From Homarus americanus (Eukaryota; Arthropoda; Malacostraca; Decapoda; Nephropidae): 64,000 nt of DNA. The notes under the pieces are model-generated. The model did no database searches and was not told the origin of the DNA. It saw only the letters and a list, made by a program, of their open reading frames with translations. Numbering within the stretch: the stretch's first letter is position 1; each line of letters begins with the position of its first letter. Shown one piece after another: positions 8,352-20,569 of the stretch. The position numbers and the translations under genes were made by a program. The stretch spans positions 2,094,014 to 2,158,013 of the forward strand of contig NW_024753828.1 of the NCBI RefSeq assembly GCF_018991925.1, given 5' to 3'.

Positions 8352-9894
8352 AAGAAGAGCGCCCCCTGACGCCTCTCCACTGTTTCTCCAGGTATGTTTA
8401 TGTGTAGCCATTCAGTTAATTCAGTCAATTGTAGTGAATATCAGTGTTCATCAGTGTTCATGCTTTAACAGTTGAATTGTCATTCACCCATTGTAAGAAG
8501 TAATATAACGTAAATACGTCTGTCGTCTAGACAAGAGAGTTGGTTGTGTTGTCATGCTTCCCAGTCCCTTCCCTGACGCTGCTCCAATGTTTCTCCAGAT
8601 CCCATTGTGATTCTGGCATCGCTCAACAACTCAACAACGGCCCCGGATGTAGTAGAAACCCAGCAGGGATCATATATGAAGCGATGGCACCGATGCTGTC
8701 TGATTAAGGTGCTCCACTGCCTCGTTGGGCCAGACCCCAGACTCGCCATGTGTCTGGCTACTGCCGACCACAACAACGGTCGTGAGCCCCAGTGTTCTAC
8801 CCTGGGTTACTCCTTGGAAGTATATGTCAACAGAGAATGTTGTAATATGTATGCTAGGGATAATTAGTTGGAAATAATTATCCCATGTTGGGTAGTGGAC
8901 CCCAGGTATCTGCTGATTTAATTATTAACGAGTATGTTGAGTAAAGTAATCTACAATGAGTGCCATGTACTATGTATTGTGAGTAGGGCCATGTAACACC
9001 AGTAATGTTGTGTACAGTAAGAGTGTAAGATCTGAGTAATTACTGTTGAGTAAAGAAATAAGAAAATAAGTAAATAAGACAATAAGTAAAAAGAAAGTAC
9101 TGAGTCTGCAATAAGCCCAGGAGTTGAACCTGGTAGTTATATAATTAATAATATATATTTTTCCCTTTGATTTCATATTAATAAATTTGTTTTTAGAGTA
9201 CTTTAGGTGTATTCATATCTCCCACAGTATTTTACCTTTATTTCCGTCCAAGTGACTTGATACCAAATTACCATACCCATGTGCCTAGACCCTCGACCAT
9301 GCTACCAAAAGAATAACCATGCTACCAAAAGAATGTCCATGCTACCAAAAGAATAAGTGACAGAACTGAGTAAGAGTAAGAACTAAGAGAAGTAAGTAAG
9401 ATGAGGGTGGTGTAGAGGTGTGGGAAACACGCGCCCTCACAGGGTGGGGGAAGGACAGTTGGTATCAGCAAGAATACTGGCATTTGTTCTCTTGTCTTCC
9501 CAGCGAACTCGGAGGAAAGGACGTAGTCTACATTGGAGAAAGTTTTCAAGTGCCTTGAGGTGCCTCCTGGATGTGATCCATGTCTCGCTGCCACATCAGT
9601 GGTTGTTTTATATTTTAACTCATGACGTAATAAGAGAGGTGAAAGTATATCGATATTAGTAGAGAGACGTGGTAGTGATATTACGTTATTTACTTAGGAG
9701 GTGAGTCACACGGTGTTATCAGACGACACTGCTCTAGTGAATGATTCAGAAGCAGAGCCGCAAATGTTAGTGAGTGAGTTAGTAAGTGTGATTGTTAAGA
9801 AATCCTTAGCAGTGAATGTGAATGAAAGGAGACTATGATAACGTAATGTTATCCTGAATGAATATAGAATCGAAGAAATGGGTTGTTTTAGATA
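8352..9894. other. Intergenic; short 20-bp tandem repeat at 9297-9356
   Basis: Contains three adjacent copies of a 20-bp unit, CCATGCTACCAAAAGAATAA (second copy ends GTGT-like), at 9297-9356, and two related splice-like phrases (CTGACGC...TTTCTCCAG) at about 8369-8392 and 8570-8599. A frame at 8607-8867 opens shortly after the second, but I cannot support it as a gene. Confidence 0.45.
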
Positions 9895-12800
9895 GTTAAC
9901 ATAAGAACATAAGAACATAAGAACGTGGGATACTGCAGGAGGCCGACTGGCCCATACAGGGCAGATCCCTTTCACACCCATCCCAGCACTTCCATGTGCC
10001 TATCCAACTTCGTCTTGAAGCTCCCTAGCGTCCCCGATCCTACTATAGCACTCGGTAGCCTATTCCACATATCCACAACTCTATTACCAAACCAGTGCTT
10101 GCCTATATCCTTTCTGAATCGGAATTTATCTAATTTACAGCCATTTGTTCTAGTTATTTCGTTATTACTGAGCTTCAGAACATCTTCCATTTACCCTTGT
10201 TAATCCCACTCTACTCACTTCTTGTACACCTCTATCATCTCCCTAACTCTAAGGCCTCTCTATAATGAATGTAAGCCTGCTTTTTCAGTTCTTTCTTCAT
10301 ATGGAAGGTTTCTAATATTATGGATCATTTTTGTCATTCTCTTTGTATCTCCTCTCCAAAGAATCTATGTCCATTCTATATAATAAGGACACCAGAACTG
10401 AACCGCATAATCCATGTGTGGCCCTTACCTAATGCTAGGTAAAGTTTCAAGATAACGTCAGCAGTTCGTTTGCTACTCACACCCTAGATATATGAACCCA
10501 AGAACTTGTTTGCCTTGTTGTAACGCTAATACATTGTTTCTAGGTTTCAAATCGTTGCTAATAAATACACCTAGATCTTTTCACAAACTGAGTTTTCTAT
10601 TTCCGTGTTACCTAGTTTATACTTAACGTTTGTATTCGTCTTCTCCTATCTGTAGTACCTGCATTTATCAGTATTAAAATTCATATCGCCAGTCTACTGA
10701 CCACCATGTAAGGTATCTAGATCTCTTTGAAGGTGTTCAAAGTCACTGTCTGAATTTATCACTTCCCATTTTGGTATCATCTGCAAATCTCTACTAACTT
10801 AGTTATGCCTAAATCAAGATCATTAATGAATATAACAAACAGCAGAGGGCCTAATACAGATCCTGGGGAACTCATGACCCCACCCCAGTCTGGATTCTTA
10901 ATCCATTTATGTTGACTTTGTTTTACCAGTTAACCATGACCCAATCCATTTTAATACTGATCCACCTATTCCATGTGCTTCTACCTCTTATCAATCTCTG
11001 AGGGACCTATCGAATGCTTTACTGAAATCTAAGTAAATTATATCATATGACTTATCATTATCTACCGCTTCAAATACTTCTGAGAAAAAGCTAAGCAAAT
11101 TTAGAGACAAGAACGTCCCTGGGTGAACCCGCAGGCTGAGAAGAATGAATTAAGTTTAAATGTTTCAAGGTGGCTTGGATTTTGTAGTAATAATTGACTC
11201 ACCAACTTGCCTATGATTGACGTGAGACTAATGGACGGTAATTTGATGCTATTGATTTATCACCCTTTTTGAAAATCGAACTACATTTGTAAGTTTCCAA
11301 GCTTCTGGCACTAGCCCGATTCTAATGACTTATTAAATAAAACTGCTAATGGATTACTCAACCATCTCTACATTCTTTAATATTCTAGCATATACCCTCG
11401 CCTGGACCAGGCGATTTATGAGGCTTCAGTTTGTTAATTACTTTAAGCAATATCGCGTTATTTAGTAATATTGATATTCATCAACATATTTTATACCAAT
11501 GTTATATACCTTTGCGAACTTCTGGAAACTGTGCTAGGTTTTCATTTGTGAATACGGAGCGAAAATGACTATTAACGCGTACTACACATTTCTAACTCAT
11601 CATCAGTCATTTCTCCTGTCGAAGTTTTAAGGGGACCTATTGTATTCCTAACCTTTGATTTATACAGTTGATAAAAGCTTTGGGGGTTATTTTTCTTCGA
11701 TTCGCTTGCTACCTTGATTTCATATAATTTCTCTTTGCTTTCCTAATTTCTGTTTTTACCCGTCTTGTTAGGCTCTGATAGTAACCAAGCAAGTGATTTT
11801 CGCCTTCTTAACTTCTTTTCTATATACCCTTTCTTTTTTCCCTCTAGAAGCATCTAAGAGTCTATTATTCATCCATTTTGGTTGGTTCTGTGACGATTCG
11901 GAATTTTCTTTTTAGGGATGTGTTTATTTTGGGCATTATTGATTGTCGCAATAAATTGTTCTTAAGTATTAAGTAAATTAAATTCGGGGTTATCCTATCC
12001 TAAGTTGACAGTTTCGGAGGTGTAAATAATCTTTTGACCATAGTCATCCCCAGGGCTCTCCTTACCGTAATTAGCCTTCCTAAAATCCGGGATCAAGGCC
12101 GAATTTTTCTTCTTCCTGCCATCCCATATTATGTTAAAATATATGGCTTTATGATCACTGCTCTCTAGTTCGTCTCCAATCCCAACATCTTTTACTAGAT
12201 TTTCATTATTACTGAGAACTAAATCGAGGATATTATTTCCTCTAGTGGGCGAGTTTATGAATTGATATAAAAAACTATCTTGTACTACTGAAAATCTTCA
12301 GATTCATTATCGCTAAGTTGATTTTTCCAATCTATGCCTGAAAAGTTGAAATCGCCTAGAATACATATATTCTGTTTCTATCAGATGCTCTTTTATTTCC
12401 TCCCAGCAGCAATTTACCATCGTTCCTAAATTAAATTAGGTGGTCTATATAACACTAATGACTACGGATTCACTGCCCTCACCAATCTCTACCCAAATAC
12501 TGGTCGCTATTTGTTTTAATGTTTGATTTATTTAAAGCTTTTTAATGACACCCTGATATACACTGCTACACCGCCACCTCTCCTTCCTACTCTGTCAAAT
12601 TTAAATAGGTTATATCCCGATATGGAAATTTGCTAAAAATGCTTGCTGTTTGAATTCTATCCATGTTTCCGTTATTGCAATTACATGTTCTTTTCTTTTA
12701 CTAACAATGGCCCTGAGCTGGTCCATTTTGTTACACAGGCTTAGTATAATAAACACTAACATATTTCTTCCGTTTCTATCTGTTTTACATTTATTACTTT

Positions 12801-13840
12801 GATGTTTGTTATTATGACTAACTATATTTTCAGCAATATCTACTTCTGTTTCACTACTTCCCAGACCTGCTTGTTTTTTGACTCCCATTTTCCCGACCCT
12901 CTCTACTGGCGAACCCCCCCTTCGGAGTGATACCTCACGCTCCAGGATGCAGACAACGTCTTTACCCCCTACGAGACAAGGCCTGTCGCGACAGTGCAGG
13001 TAGTCGTTGCCATAAAATCGTTACAGTCATCAATGAATGCCCAACCATTGTTTGCATAACAGCTTTCCAGTCGGCAATTAATAGCAATTGCCCTGACAGC
13101 CATTCACGACCAACCCTCTTCTAGGCAAGACACCACATACTATTTGGATCCCTCCCCCATCTCTTAATCTTCTAGCGCCTCCTATACCTTGAAAAGTTCC
13201 TCACCCTAATCCTCTTCCTATGCTGCTCCTCCCACACTAAGACACACTATTGATTGCAATCTCCCTGACAAAAACTCTGTCTCACCTCCTGAAATATACG
13301 CCCCTATCCCAGCCCCCAGGAAACATACCCTAGTCCTACGCTTTCCTATCTCTCGCGACAAAAAGCTCCTATCCATAAATCCTCACCTGGCTGTCACCAA
13401 CTACCACGACCTTACTCTGTGGGCAGGGTTTGTACAACTGCCCTTCCTCTCCTTGATCCATACCGTTCTGCTTCTTCTTCCCTCTCCAGCCTCTGCAGCA
13501 CCTGGTAAGGGTTACTGCACCCACACCCTGGTCAGCTTTCCAGCCTAACCCTAGTCCCCTTGGAGACAACCACTCTCCACGGGCCTGTTTCCTTCCTTCG
13601 CAGGTGTCCTGCTAGGCAGGACACCTACCTGAAGGAGTTCCAAGTCCTGAGGCTTCATTTTCCCCTTAGAGTGTCAACTCACTCTCAACTGCCCCAGCTG
13701 CCTTAACAGCGTGGCAAGGAGGTGTCGTCTCCCCCACACTCCCTCCTCTTTCCCCCACGCACAACGATCCAAAGCGGCCATTTTCCTTGGTCTCTAGCGG
13801 GAGCACGATCAGCACGACCTTCTCCAAGCTGGGCCGAGGT
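9895..13840 (-). mobile_element. Decayed CR1-like LINE with SGNH-type ORF1
   Basis: On the minus strand the 3' end lies at 9900-9925 as a (TTATGTTC)n tail, the same as the element ending near 36100. The RT C-terminus is at 10190-9972 (FRFRKDIGKHWFGNRVVDMW). Scattered RT and endonuclease remnants run through 10200-12600, the endonuclease start is near 12888-12610 (AIVSKRKEHVIAITETWIEF), and ORF1 is at 13569-13369 with VVVVGDSQVRIYG. That is the first block of the SGNH-hydrolase (esterase) domain found in CR1 ORF1 proteins. Many stops and shifts; certainly dead. The 5' end is approximate. Confidence 0.8.
13369..13569 (-). pseudogene. CR1 ORF1 remnant with SGNH block I
   Basis: A short open frame ends in VVVVGDSQVRIYG and is stopped at the next codon. 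Downstream frames (RDRK...) continue the domain in broken form. GDSQ corresponds to the nucleophile block GDS of SGNH esterases. The upstream part has a small Cys/Lys-rich stretch. Confidence 0.6.
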
Positions 13841-14000
13841 CAACTAAGCTGGGTCAGAGGTCAACTAAATGGCTATGTCATCAACAGAATGATGAGTAAT
13901 GAAATGGCCCAAAGAGATACTCAAGAAAAGAGTTAGTAAAGCATTGATTTGTTCAGTTTACTTGTACTCTAACTTAAGTAACATATTGCAGTATTTTTTC
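13841..14000. other. Boundary region, nothing recognised
   Basis: Short AT-rich segment between two LINE remnants. Confidence 0.4.
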
Positions 14001-14510
14001 TGTGCTCTGTAGATGACTGAACGCTTCACTTTACCTAAAATGCACTTAATTATTCATGAAACTCTACCAACAAATCTGAGACTAAAAATGTTAAATATAA
14101 AACAAGATGATAGTTGTGTAAGATGTGGTGAGGTAGAATATTAATTACATGTATTTTACTTCTGTTTCCATAACAAAGAGATAATTAAATCGTTTACAAA
14201 TTTCCTGAATACAGTCTGCAATGCTAATAGCAAATATTTTCTGCATTTCTTTTAATGTTTAATATTAACTGTAGTGATAAGAAGGATAAGAATACAATGA
14301 TCATGCTAATGTCAGATTATATTTACTGTATGTGGTTAAGTAGGAAGGAAAATTATAATGTTAAGGAGACTATAGCCTTTATTACACAGGATATATTATA
14401 ATAAATGGATGATCAATTGTATTTAAAAGAAAAGTCATCCAAATATTTCACTGACAAATATGTTAATATGTAATATTAATGTAAATATATAAATTGTAAA
14501 ATTTTAAATA
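14001..14510 (+). mobile_element. LINE 3' fragment with zf-RVT-like motif
   Basis: The plus frame reads RFTLPKMHLIIHETLPTNL and then DDSCVRCGEVEY, a stop, LHVFYFCF. This is the C-x2-C...H...C zinc-binding tail that follows RT in several non-LTR clades. About 200 bp downstream, broken frames still suggest the YIY-VW C-terminal helix. AT-rich 3' UTR follows. It may be from the same family as the RT fragment at 24578-24902. Confidence 0.55.
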
Positions 14511-14989
14511 AAGAAAAAAATATATTATTATTAATACAGGAAATGATAATAATTATGATTATGTTAACAACAATGAGTGTTAGTGATGAAGGCACAAAAT
14601 ACGCTATACAAGGCACTCCACAACACCAATACCTTAAAACTTAACATTTGTTCTGTTAGGAAAATTTTGATCATACCTTAACAAATAACGTGAAAATAGT
14701 CTTACGGATGGACCTACCGACGGACACCATAATATGTACTGATTACGTCTTATAACGAAACTTTTCATTAAACTAAAGATATAATACATTTATACATTAG
14801 CTTATCGTCCTTCGTTTATATTATTTCTTATATACCACTATTATTCGCCCACATAAACATAAAGAGAGAAACACACAGTAAACAGAAGACTGTGAACACA
14901 GAGATAATACTTGTGAAGAACTTATTATGTTGCTTCTAAACATAAGACTTTAATGTACAGTAAACAACAACAATGTGATGGTGATGGAA
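14511..14989. other. AT-rich intergenic
   Basis: No coding or transposon signal recognised. Leads into the minisatellite. Confidence 0.4.
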
Positions 14990-16795
14990 GCAATGGCAAT
15001 GATACTTGGTGACGAAACAGGTGGTGGAGTAGGAAACAGGTGGTGGTGTCGAAACAGATTGTGGTGTAGGGAATAGGTGTAGAGACAGATGGTGGTGTAG
15101 GGAACAGGTGGTGGTGTAGGAAACAGGTGGGTGTAATGAAACAGATTGTAGGGAAGGGGTGGGTGTAGAGACAGATGGTGGTGTAGGGACAGGGGAAAAC
15201 AGGTGGTGGGGTAGGACAGGTGGTAGGGGAACAGATGGTGGTGTAGAGACAGGTGGTGTGTAGGGAACATGTGGAGGTAGAACAGGAACAAGGATGTGTA
15301 GGGAACAAGGGTGGTGTAGAGACAGGGGTGTAGGGAACAAGTGGTGGTGTAGGGAATGGGGTGTGCAGAGAGGGGTGGTGTGAGAACAATGGTGTAGGGA
15401 AAGGTGGTGGTGTGTGGGAACATGTGGAGGGGGAAACAAGTGGTGTAGAGACAGGTGGTGTAGGAAACAAGGGTAGAGGCAGGTGCATGAAACAGGTGGT
15501 GTAGGGAGACAGGGTTGTAGGGGTGCATGAGGTGGTGTGGTGTGGGAATAGGTGGTGGGGTAGGGGTACAGGTGGTGGTGTAGGGGAACAAGGTGGTGTA
15601 GGGAACAAGTGGTGGTGAGAGAGGTAGGTGAGGAACAGGTGGAGGTGGGGGGAACAAGCAGGGTAGGGGAACAAGTGTGTAGGGAAACAGGTGGTGTGTA
15701 GGGAAACAGCTGGTGTGTGGAGACAGGTGATGGGTAGAGACAGGGGAACAGGTGGTGTGCAGAGACAGGTGGTTGTAGGTACAGAGGTGGTGTGTAGGTA
15801 AGATAGGAGCAGGTGGTGAAGTGGGAATAGGTGGTGGAACAGGTGTGTAGGTGGCAGGTGGTGTGTAGGGAAACAGATGGTGGAGAGGAAACAGGGTGGG
15901 AGGAACAGATGGTGGAGTGGTGGAACAGGTGGTGGTGTGGGAACAGATGGTGTTGGGAACAGATGGTGGAGTGGGGAACAGGTGTGGTGTAGGGAACAGA
16001 TGGTGGAGTGGGGTACAGGTGGTGGTGAACAGGTGGTGTAGGGAACAGATGGTGTTGGAACAGATGGTGGTGTTGTGAACAGGTGGTGGGTGGTGAACAG
16101 GTGGTGTAGAACAGGTGGTGGTGTAGAGACAGGTGATGGTGTAGAGACAGGTGGTGGTGTAGGGGAACAGGTGGTGGTGTAGGACAGGTGGTTGTGTAGG
16201 CACAGGAGGTGTGGTGTAGGGTACAGGTGATGTAGGGGCAGGTGGTGAAGTGGGGAATAGGTGGTGGTGAGGTGGTGTGGGGAACAGATGGTGTGGTGGT
16301 GTAGGGAACAGGTGGTGTGGGAACAGATGGTGGAGTAGGGAACAGGTGGTGGTGTAGGGAACAGATGGTGGGTGGTGGAGTAGGGAACAGGTGGTGGTGT
16401 AGGGAACAGATGGTGGAGTAGGGTACAGGTGGTGGTGTAGGAAACAGGTGGTGTGAGGGAACAGATGGTGGAACAGATGTGGTGTTGAACAGGTGGTGGG
16501 TGGTGAACAGGTGGTGTAGGGAACAGGTGGTGGTGTAGAATACAGGCGCCAGGTGTAGGGATCATGTGGTGGTGTAGGGGGTGGTGGTGTAGGGAACAGG
16601 TGGTGGTGTGGGAACAGGTGAACAGGTGGTGGTGTAGGGAACAGGTGGTGGATTAGGGCAGGTGTTGGGGAACAGATGGTGGTGGTTGTGTGAACAGGTG
16701 GTGAGGGTGAACAGGTGGTGTAAACAGATGGTGGAGTAGGGGCAAGTGGTGGTGGTGTAGCAGGTGGTGGTGGTGAAACAGATGGTCAGATGGTG
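14990..16795. repeat. G-rich minisatellite, about 1.8 kb
   Basis: Imperfect tandem units close to GGTGGTGGTGTAGGGAACAG, with frequent variants (GATGGTGG, GAGACAGGTGG, AACAAGTGGTGG) and variable unit length. The plus strand is strongly purine and G rich. Long stop-free frames on the minus strand (up to 546 codons of H/P/T/S/L) are a by-product of the repeat. Confidence 0.95.
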
Positions 16796-17380
16796 CCCAG
16801 GTGGTTCTGGTTATCCTCAATTAATTTATCACATAGACTCCCCTTATCAGATTATATAAACACATTTTCACTCCTCCAGGATCTTCGCCTTTACTGTACA
16901 CATCAACCTTCTCTCGGTTACCGGTTATTTAAACACACTTGATCATTTTTTTACGGCTTGCATTTTAATTCGTTTATATCAGTGTTCAGTTATTAGTTTT
17001 AAGTCTTGTTTTGTCCGTATTGCTTTAACATTTAGTTATTACTTAAAATAGGTTGTTTATGCATATCAGCTTTATTGTATAATGTTGTTCAGTGAAAGAG
17101 AATGCGGCGGGAGAGAGCGAGAAGTACATTCGTGATTAGTTAAAGGACAACATTCAAGAGGATGGCAGGAGGTGGAGGCACAAAAATGAAGAGGCAGTCA
17201 AGTTGTCCTGGAATTTGCCCGCCGGGGTCGACCTTGTTGGTTTCTCAGAGCTCTTCTGATGAAACCACCCCCCGTTGGGTATGATTTAACTTTACTTTGC
17301 CTTCACCTAAGGAAGGAAGCAGATGCACTTTTACCATTTTTGTTCTCATTGACCGTCACTCCTTCAGTTCTGGACAAATG
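16796..17380. other. Intergenic
   Basis: No feature recognised between the minisatellite and the TA array. Confidence 0.4.
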
Positions 17381-17381
17381 G

Positions 17382-17382
<1 letters not shown>

Positions 17383-17474
<92 letters not shown>
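17383..17474. repeat. (TA)n microsatellite
   Basis: About 46 uninterrupted TA dinucleotides. Confidence 0.97.
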
Positions 17475-17478
<4 letters not shown>

Positions 17479-17670
17479 TTTATTTATAGTATATGAAGGC
17501 TGAGCGTGCTAGAACTAAGTATCTGTAATTTTTTAGCTAAGTAAACTGTTTCAAAATCAATATACATGTAAATATCAGGACTAACCTTTCGGGCTTGGGG
17601 GGTCACACGTTACCCGTTATATACCGTGACACGCGACCACACAACATGACACACTAACTTATGCTATAAT

Positions 17671-18999
17671 ATTCTGCCCCACACTTCCTCACACCATAAT
17701 ACTCTACCACATACTTTCTCACACCCTAATACTCTACCTCATACTTCCCCACACCCTAATACTCTACCTCATACTTTCCCACACCCTAATACTCTACCCC
17801 ATATTTTCTCACACCCTAATACTCTACCTCATACTTTCTCACACCCTAATACTCTACCTCATACTTTATCACACCCTAATACTCTACCTCATACTTTCCC
17901 ACACCCTAATACTCTGCCACATACTTTCTCACACCTTAATACTCTACCACATACTTTCTCACACTCTAATACTCTACCACATACTTTCTCACACCCTAAT
18001 ACTCTACCACATACTTTCTCACACCTTAATACTCTACCACATACTTTCTCACACCCTAATACTCTACTACATACTTTCTCACACCCTAATACTCTACCAC
18101 ATACTTTCTCACACCCTAATACTCTACCTCATACTTTCCCACACCCTAATACTCTACCACATACTTTCTCACACCTTAATACTCTACCACATACTTTCTC
18201 ATACCCTAATACTCTACCTCATACTTTCTCACACCCTTATACTCTACCTCATACTTCCCCACACCCTAATACTCTACCACATACTTTCTCACACACGAAT
18301 ACTCTACCTCATACTTTCTCACACCCTAATACTCTACCACATACTTTCTCACACCTTAATACTCTACCACATACTTTCTCACACCCTAATACTCTACCAC
18401 ATACTTTCTCACACCTTAATATTCTACCACATACTTTATCACACCCTAATACTCTACCTCATACTTTCCCACACCCTGATACTCTGCCACATACTTTCTC
18501 ACACCTTAATACTCTACCACATACTTTCTCACACCCTAATACTCTACCACATACTTTCTCACACCCTAATACTCTACCACATACTTTCTCACACCCTAAT
18601 ACTCTACTTCATACTTCCCCACACCCTAATACTCTACCTCATACTTTCCCACACCCTAATACTTTACCCCATATTTTCTCACACCCTAATACTCTACCTC
18701 ATACTTTCCCACACCCTAATACTCTACCTCATACTTTATCACACCCTAATACTCTACCTCATACTTTCTCACACCCTAATACTCTACTTCATACTTCCCC
18801 ACACCCTAATACTCTGCCTCATACTTTCCCACACCCTAATACTTTACCCCATACTTTCTCACACCCTAATACTCTACCTCATACTTTCTCACACCCTAAT
18901 ACTCTACCTCATACTTTATCACACCCTAATACTCTACCTCATACTTTCCCACAACCTAATACTCTACCTCATACTTTCTCACACCCTAATACTCTACCA
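17671..18999. repeat. 30-bp satellite, 44 units in perfect register
   Basis: The unit is close to ACTCTACCACATACTTTCTC followed by ACACCCTAAT. From 17671 to 18990 there are exactly 44 units without any insertion or deletion, then a partial unit running into CA dinucleotides. Variants (ACCTC, ACCAC, CTTCCCC, CTTTATC, GCCAC) mark sub-families. A six-unit, 180-bp higher-order block is recognisable at 17731, 18601 and 18781. Confidence 0.97.
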
Positions 19000-19055
19000 C
19001 ACACACACACACTATAACACGTCCTGACATACTCATATCTAGATTCACCAACACA

Positions 19056-19440
19056 GACTTATCTGGAGTGAGGCTCGATGTAGGAGACACTTGTCAAGAA
19101 CCAGATGATCCCTGCACAACGCTCTCGTGCCTACCAGACGGCAGCATCCGTAACACTACCAAAATTTCCTAGGCAGGAAATCGACCCCACTCTAGATGTA
19201 AACTCATCGAGGATGGACAGTGCTGCTCGGACTAGGATTGCCTAAGTTCTCTCTGTCAAGACCCCGCCAATTTTGGACGTGTCTGTGTAAGGTAACACGG
19301 ATGAAGACTAGAGGAATCCTCAGTTGTCCTTACGGTTGTAGCAAGAGGTGTCTTGTTCCTGGAACAGAGTGCCCTGCACATTGCTCTCCCATCCGCATGC
19401 CAATGTGTGGTTCAGATGGTTGAATCTATTCTAGTGAGTG
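19056..19440 (+). pseudogene. Broken cysteine-rich / Kazal-like gene fragment
   Basis: The plus frame 0 from about 19062 reads GDTCQEPDDPCTTLSCLPDG, then RCKLIEDGQCCSD, DCLSSLC and FGRVC, with in-frame TAGs at 19170 and 19233. The last cysteine is followed by GTAAGG, a possible former donor. In another frame, 19300-19435 reads LSCPYGCSKRC, TECPAHC, then RMPMCGSDG, a TGA at 19421, and IYSSECE. The PMCGSDG...Y..C spacing is the Kazal serine-protease-inhibitor core. I infer two exons of a secreted cysteine-rich protein, now lacking function. The sequence then passes directly into Gypsy RNase H. A processed copy or capture by a retroelement is possible but unproven. Confidence 0.5.
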
Positions 19441-19843
19441 CGAGGACTCCTTTAAAGACCTTCTCTCTACTTATCCTGTCCTTCGTGCTCATAACTTGGG
19501 GAAATCCTTCACTATAACTGTGGATGCTAGTAATGCCGGAGTCGCGTTGCTCCAGGAAGAAGAAACAAGCATTCTGCACACGGTATATTATCTTAGTCAG
19601 AATTTTAACTCGGCCCATCGTAACTACTCTGTCATTGAGAAGTTGATTTTTCTAATTATATTCTTTCAGCACTTTGTAGTGTACCTTCAATTCGGCCCTG
19701 GTTCCATAGTGATTTATACTGATCATCCCCTGAAGTTTCTCGGTAAGTTGAGGGATAAGAACCAGCAACTGACCAGGTGGAGTCTACTGCTGCACATAAC
19801 CGATATTAACAATGTGTTGGCTTATTGTTTGTCACGTGCTTGA
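19440..19843 (+). pseudogene. Ty3/Gypsy RNase H fragment
   Basis: The frame SFKDLLSTYPVLRAHN, FTITVDASNAGVALLQ, YLSQNFNSAHRNYSVIEKL, IVIYTDHPLKFL and ending AYCLSRA follows the order of Gypsy RNase H, including the catalytic VDAS and TDH blocks and the final D/Y-x-LSR. No RT precedes and no integrase follows, so it is an isolated piece. Near intact over about 130 residues but without a credible start. Confidence 0.8.
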
Positions 19844-20235
19844 TTTTGTCAGAATTCTGTTGTGTTGTATTCTCCCTTAGCAGCAGAGGTGTGACGTGAC
19901 TGGACCTCCTGACGGGCTGGACAAGGACGCTCCTCGGACCTACCTACTGTCTGCTGTAGCTAAGTGCTGAAATCATTTCTGATGGAATTGGTGTACCGAC
20001 TGCTCAGGGTCATGTGTGGACAAGTTGCTTTGTGGACCTGCACCTGTCAAGACTCGGCGGCATCTCTTGCTGTAGGGAATCGACTCTGAATACTTCTTTG
20101 TCGTATTCTTCCTTAGCGGCGGAGGTGTGACGTGACGTTACGCTACGTTGAGTCCCGGGAGTATAAACCAGTAATTGGAAACTACCACAACAAACCATAG
20201 CTAGACCACGTGGGCATGAAACGTGAGAAGCCGGC
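19844..20235. other. Gypsy-derived or intergenic sequence with a 30-bp direct repeat
   Basis: CTTAGCAGCAGAGGTGTGAC at about 19876 recurs as CTTAGCGGCGGAGGTGTGAC at about 20112, each continuing GTGAC, about 236 bp apart. They might be remnants of LTR ends, but I cannot define an LTR. Confidence 0.35.
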
Positions 20236-20259
20236 TGAAACGTCAGAGGTGACGTTTCA
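20236..20259. promoter_or_regulatory. Perfect 10-bp palindrome with two CRE-like half sites
   Basis: TGAAACGTCA, GAGG, TGACGTTTCA: two perfect 10-bp arms around a 4-bp spacer, each with a TGACGT core like CREB/ATF sites. It lies about 330 bp upstream of the LINE ORF1 start. More TGACG motifs occur at 20124-20140. A promoter role is inferred. Confidence 0.4.
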
Positions 20260-20569
20260 TGGCGTCACTGGGAAACTGATGCTCGATTGGTTGTAGATTC
20301 CCGCCAAAATTTATGTGGTGACCATAGTACACCGTACAGACAAGAAGCAGGTGTATAAAATCCGTTATTCATAGCAAAATGCAGTGTACGTAGAGATAGC
20401 GCATAAATACCGACAAACGCCGAAGTGAACTGAAAAGGAAACAGAAGACAACTCTAAGGGCAACAGGGCAGGTTTAAAGCAAGAGCAGAGGGCAGCTAAG
20501 TACTGTTCTTTTTTCCTCTTTATTCTTAAATAGGTAGATCTATACACAGTCCCCACAACAACAACAACC

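Noticed and set aside
8607..8867. An 86-codon plus frame following TTTCTCCAG
   Set aside because: The acceptor-like phrase is duplicated upstream, and the frame has no recognisable domain or donor.
14925..16565. A 546-codon open frame and several overlapping long frames
   Set aside because: They are H/P/T/S/L low-complexity translations of the minisatellite. The absence of stops follows from the unit sequence, and unit length changes shift the frame.
17259..17503. Tyr-Ile repeat frames in TA arrays (also near 39300-39569 and 54474-55139)
   Set aside because: Translations of (TA)n.
17671..18990. Two plus-strand frames open for over 430 codons across the 30-bp satellite
   Set aside because: No in-frame ATG, the repeat unit is a multiple of three without stops, and all variants are satellite-like. 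Not evidence of a gene.
17671..18990. Possible CRISPR array because of regular 30-bp periodicity
   Set aside because: The units are contiguous with no spacers, and the genome is clearly eukaryotic.
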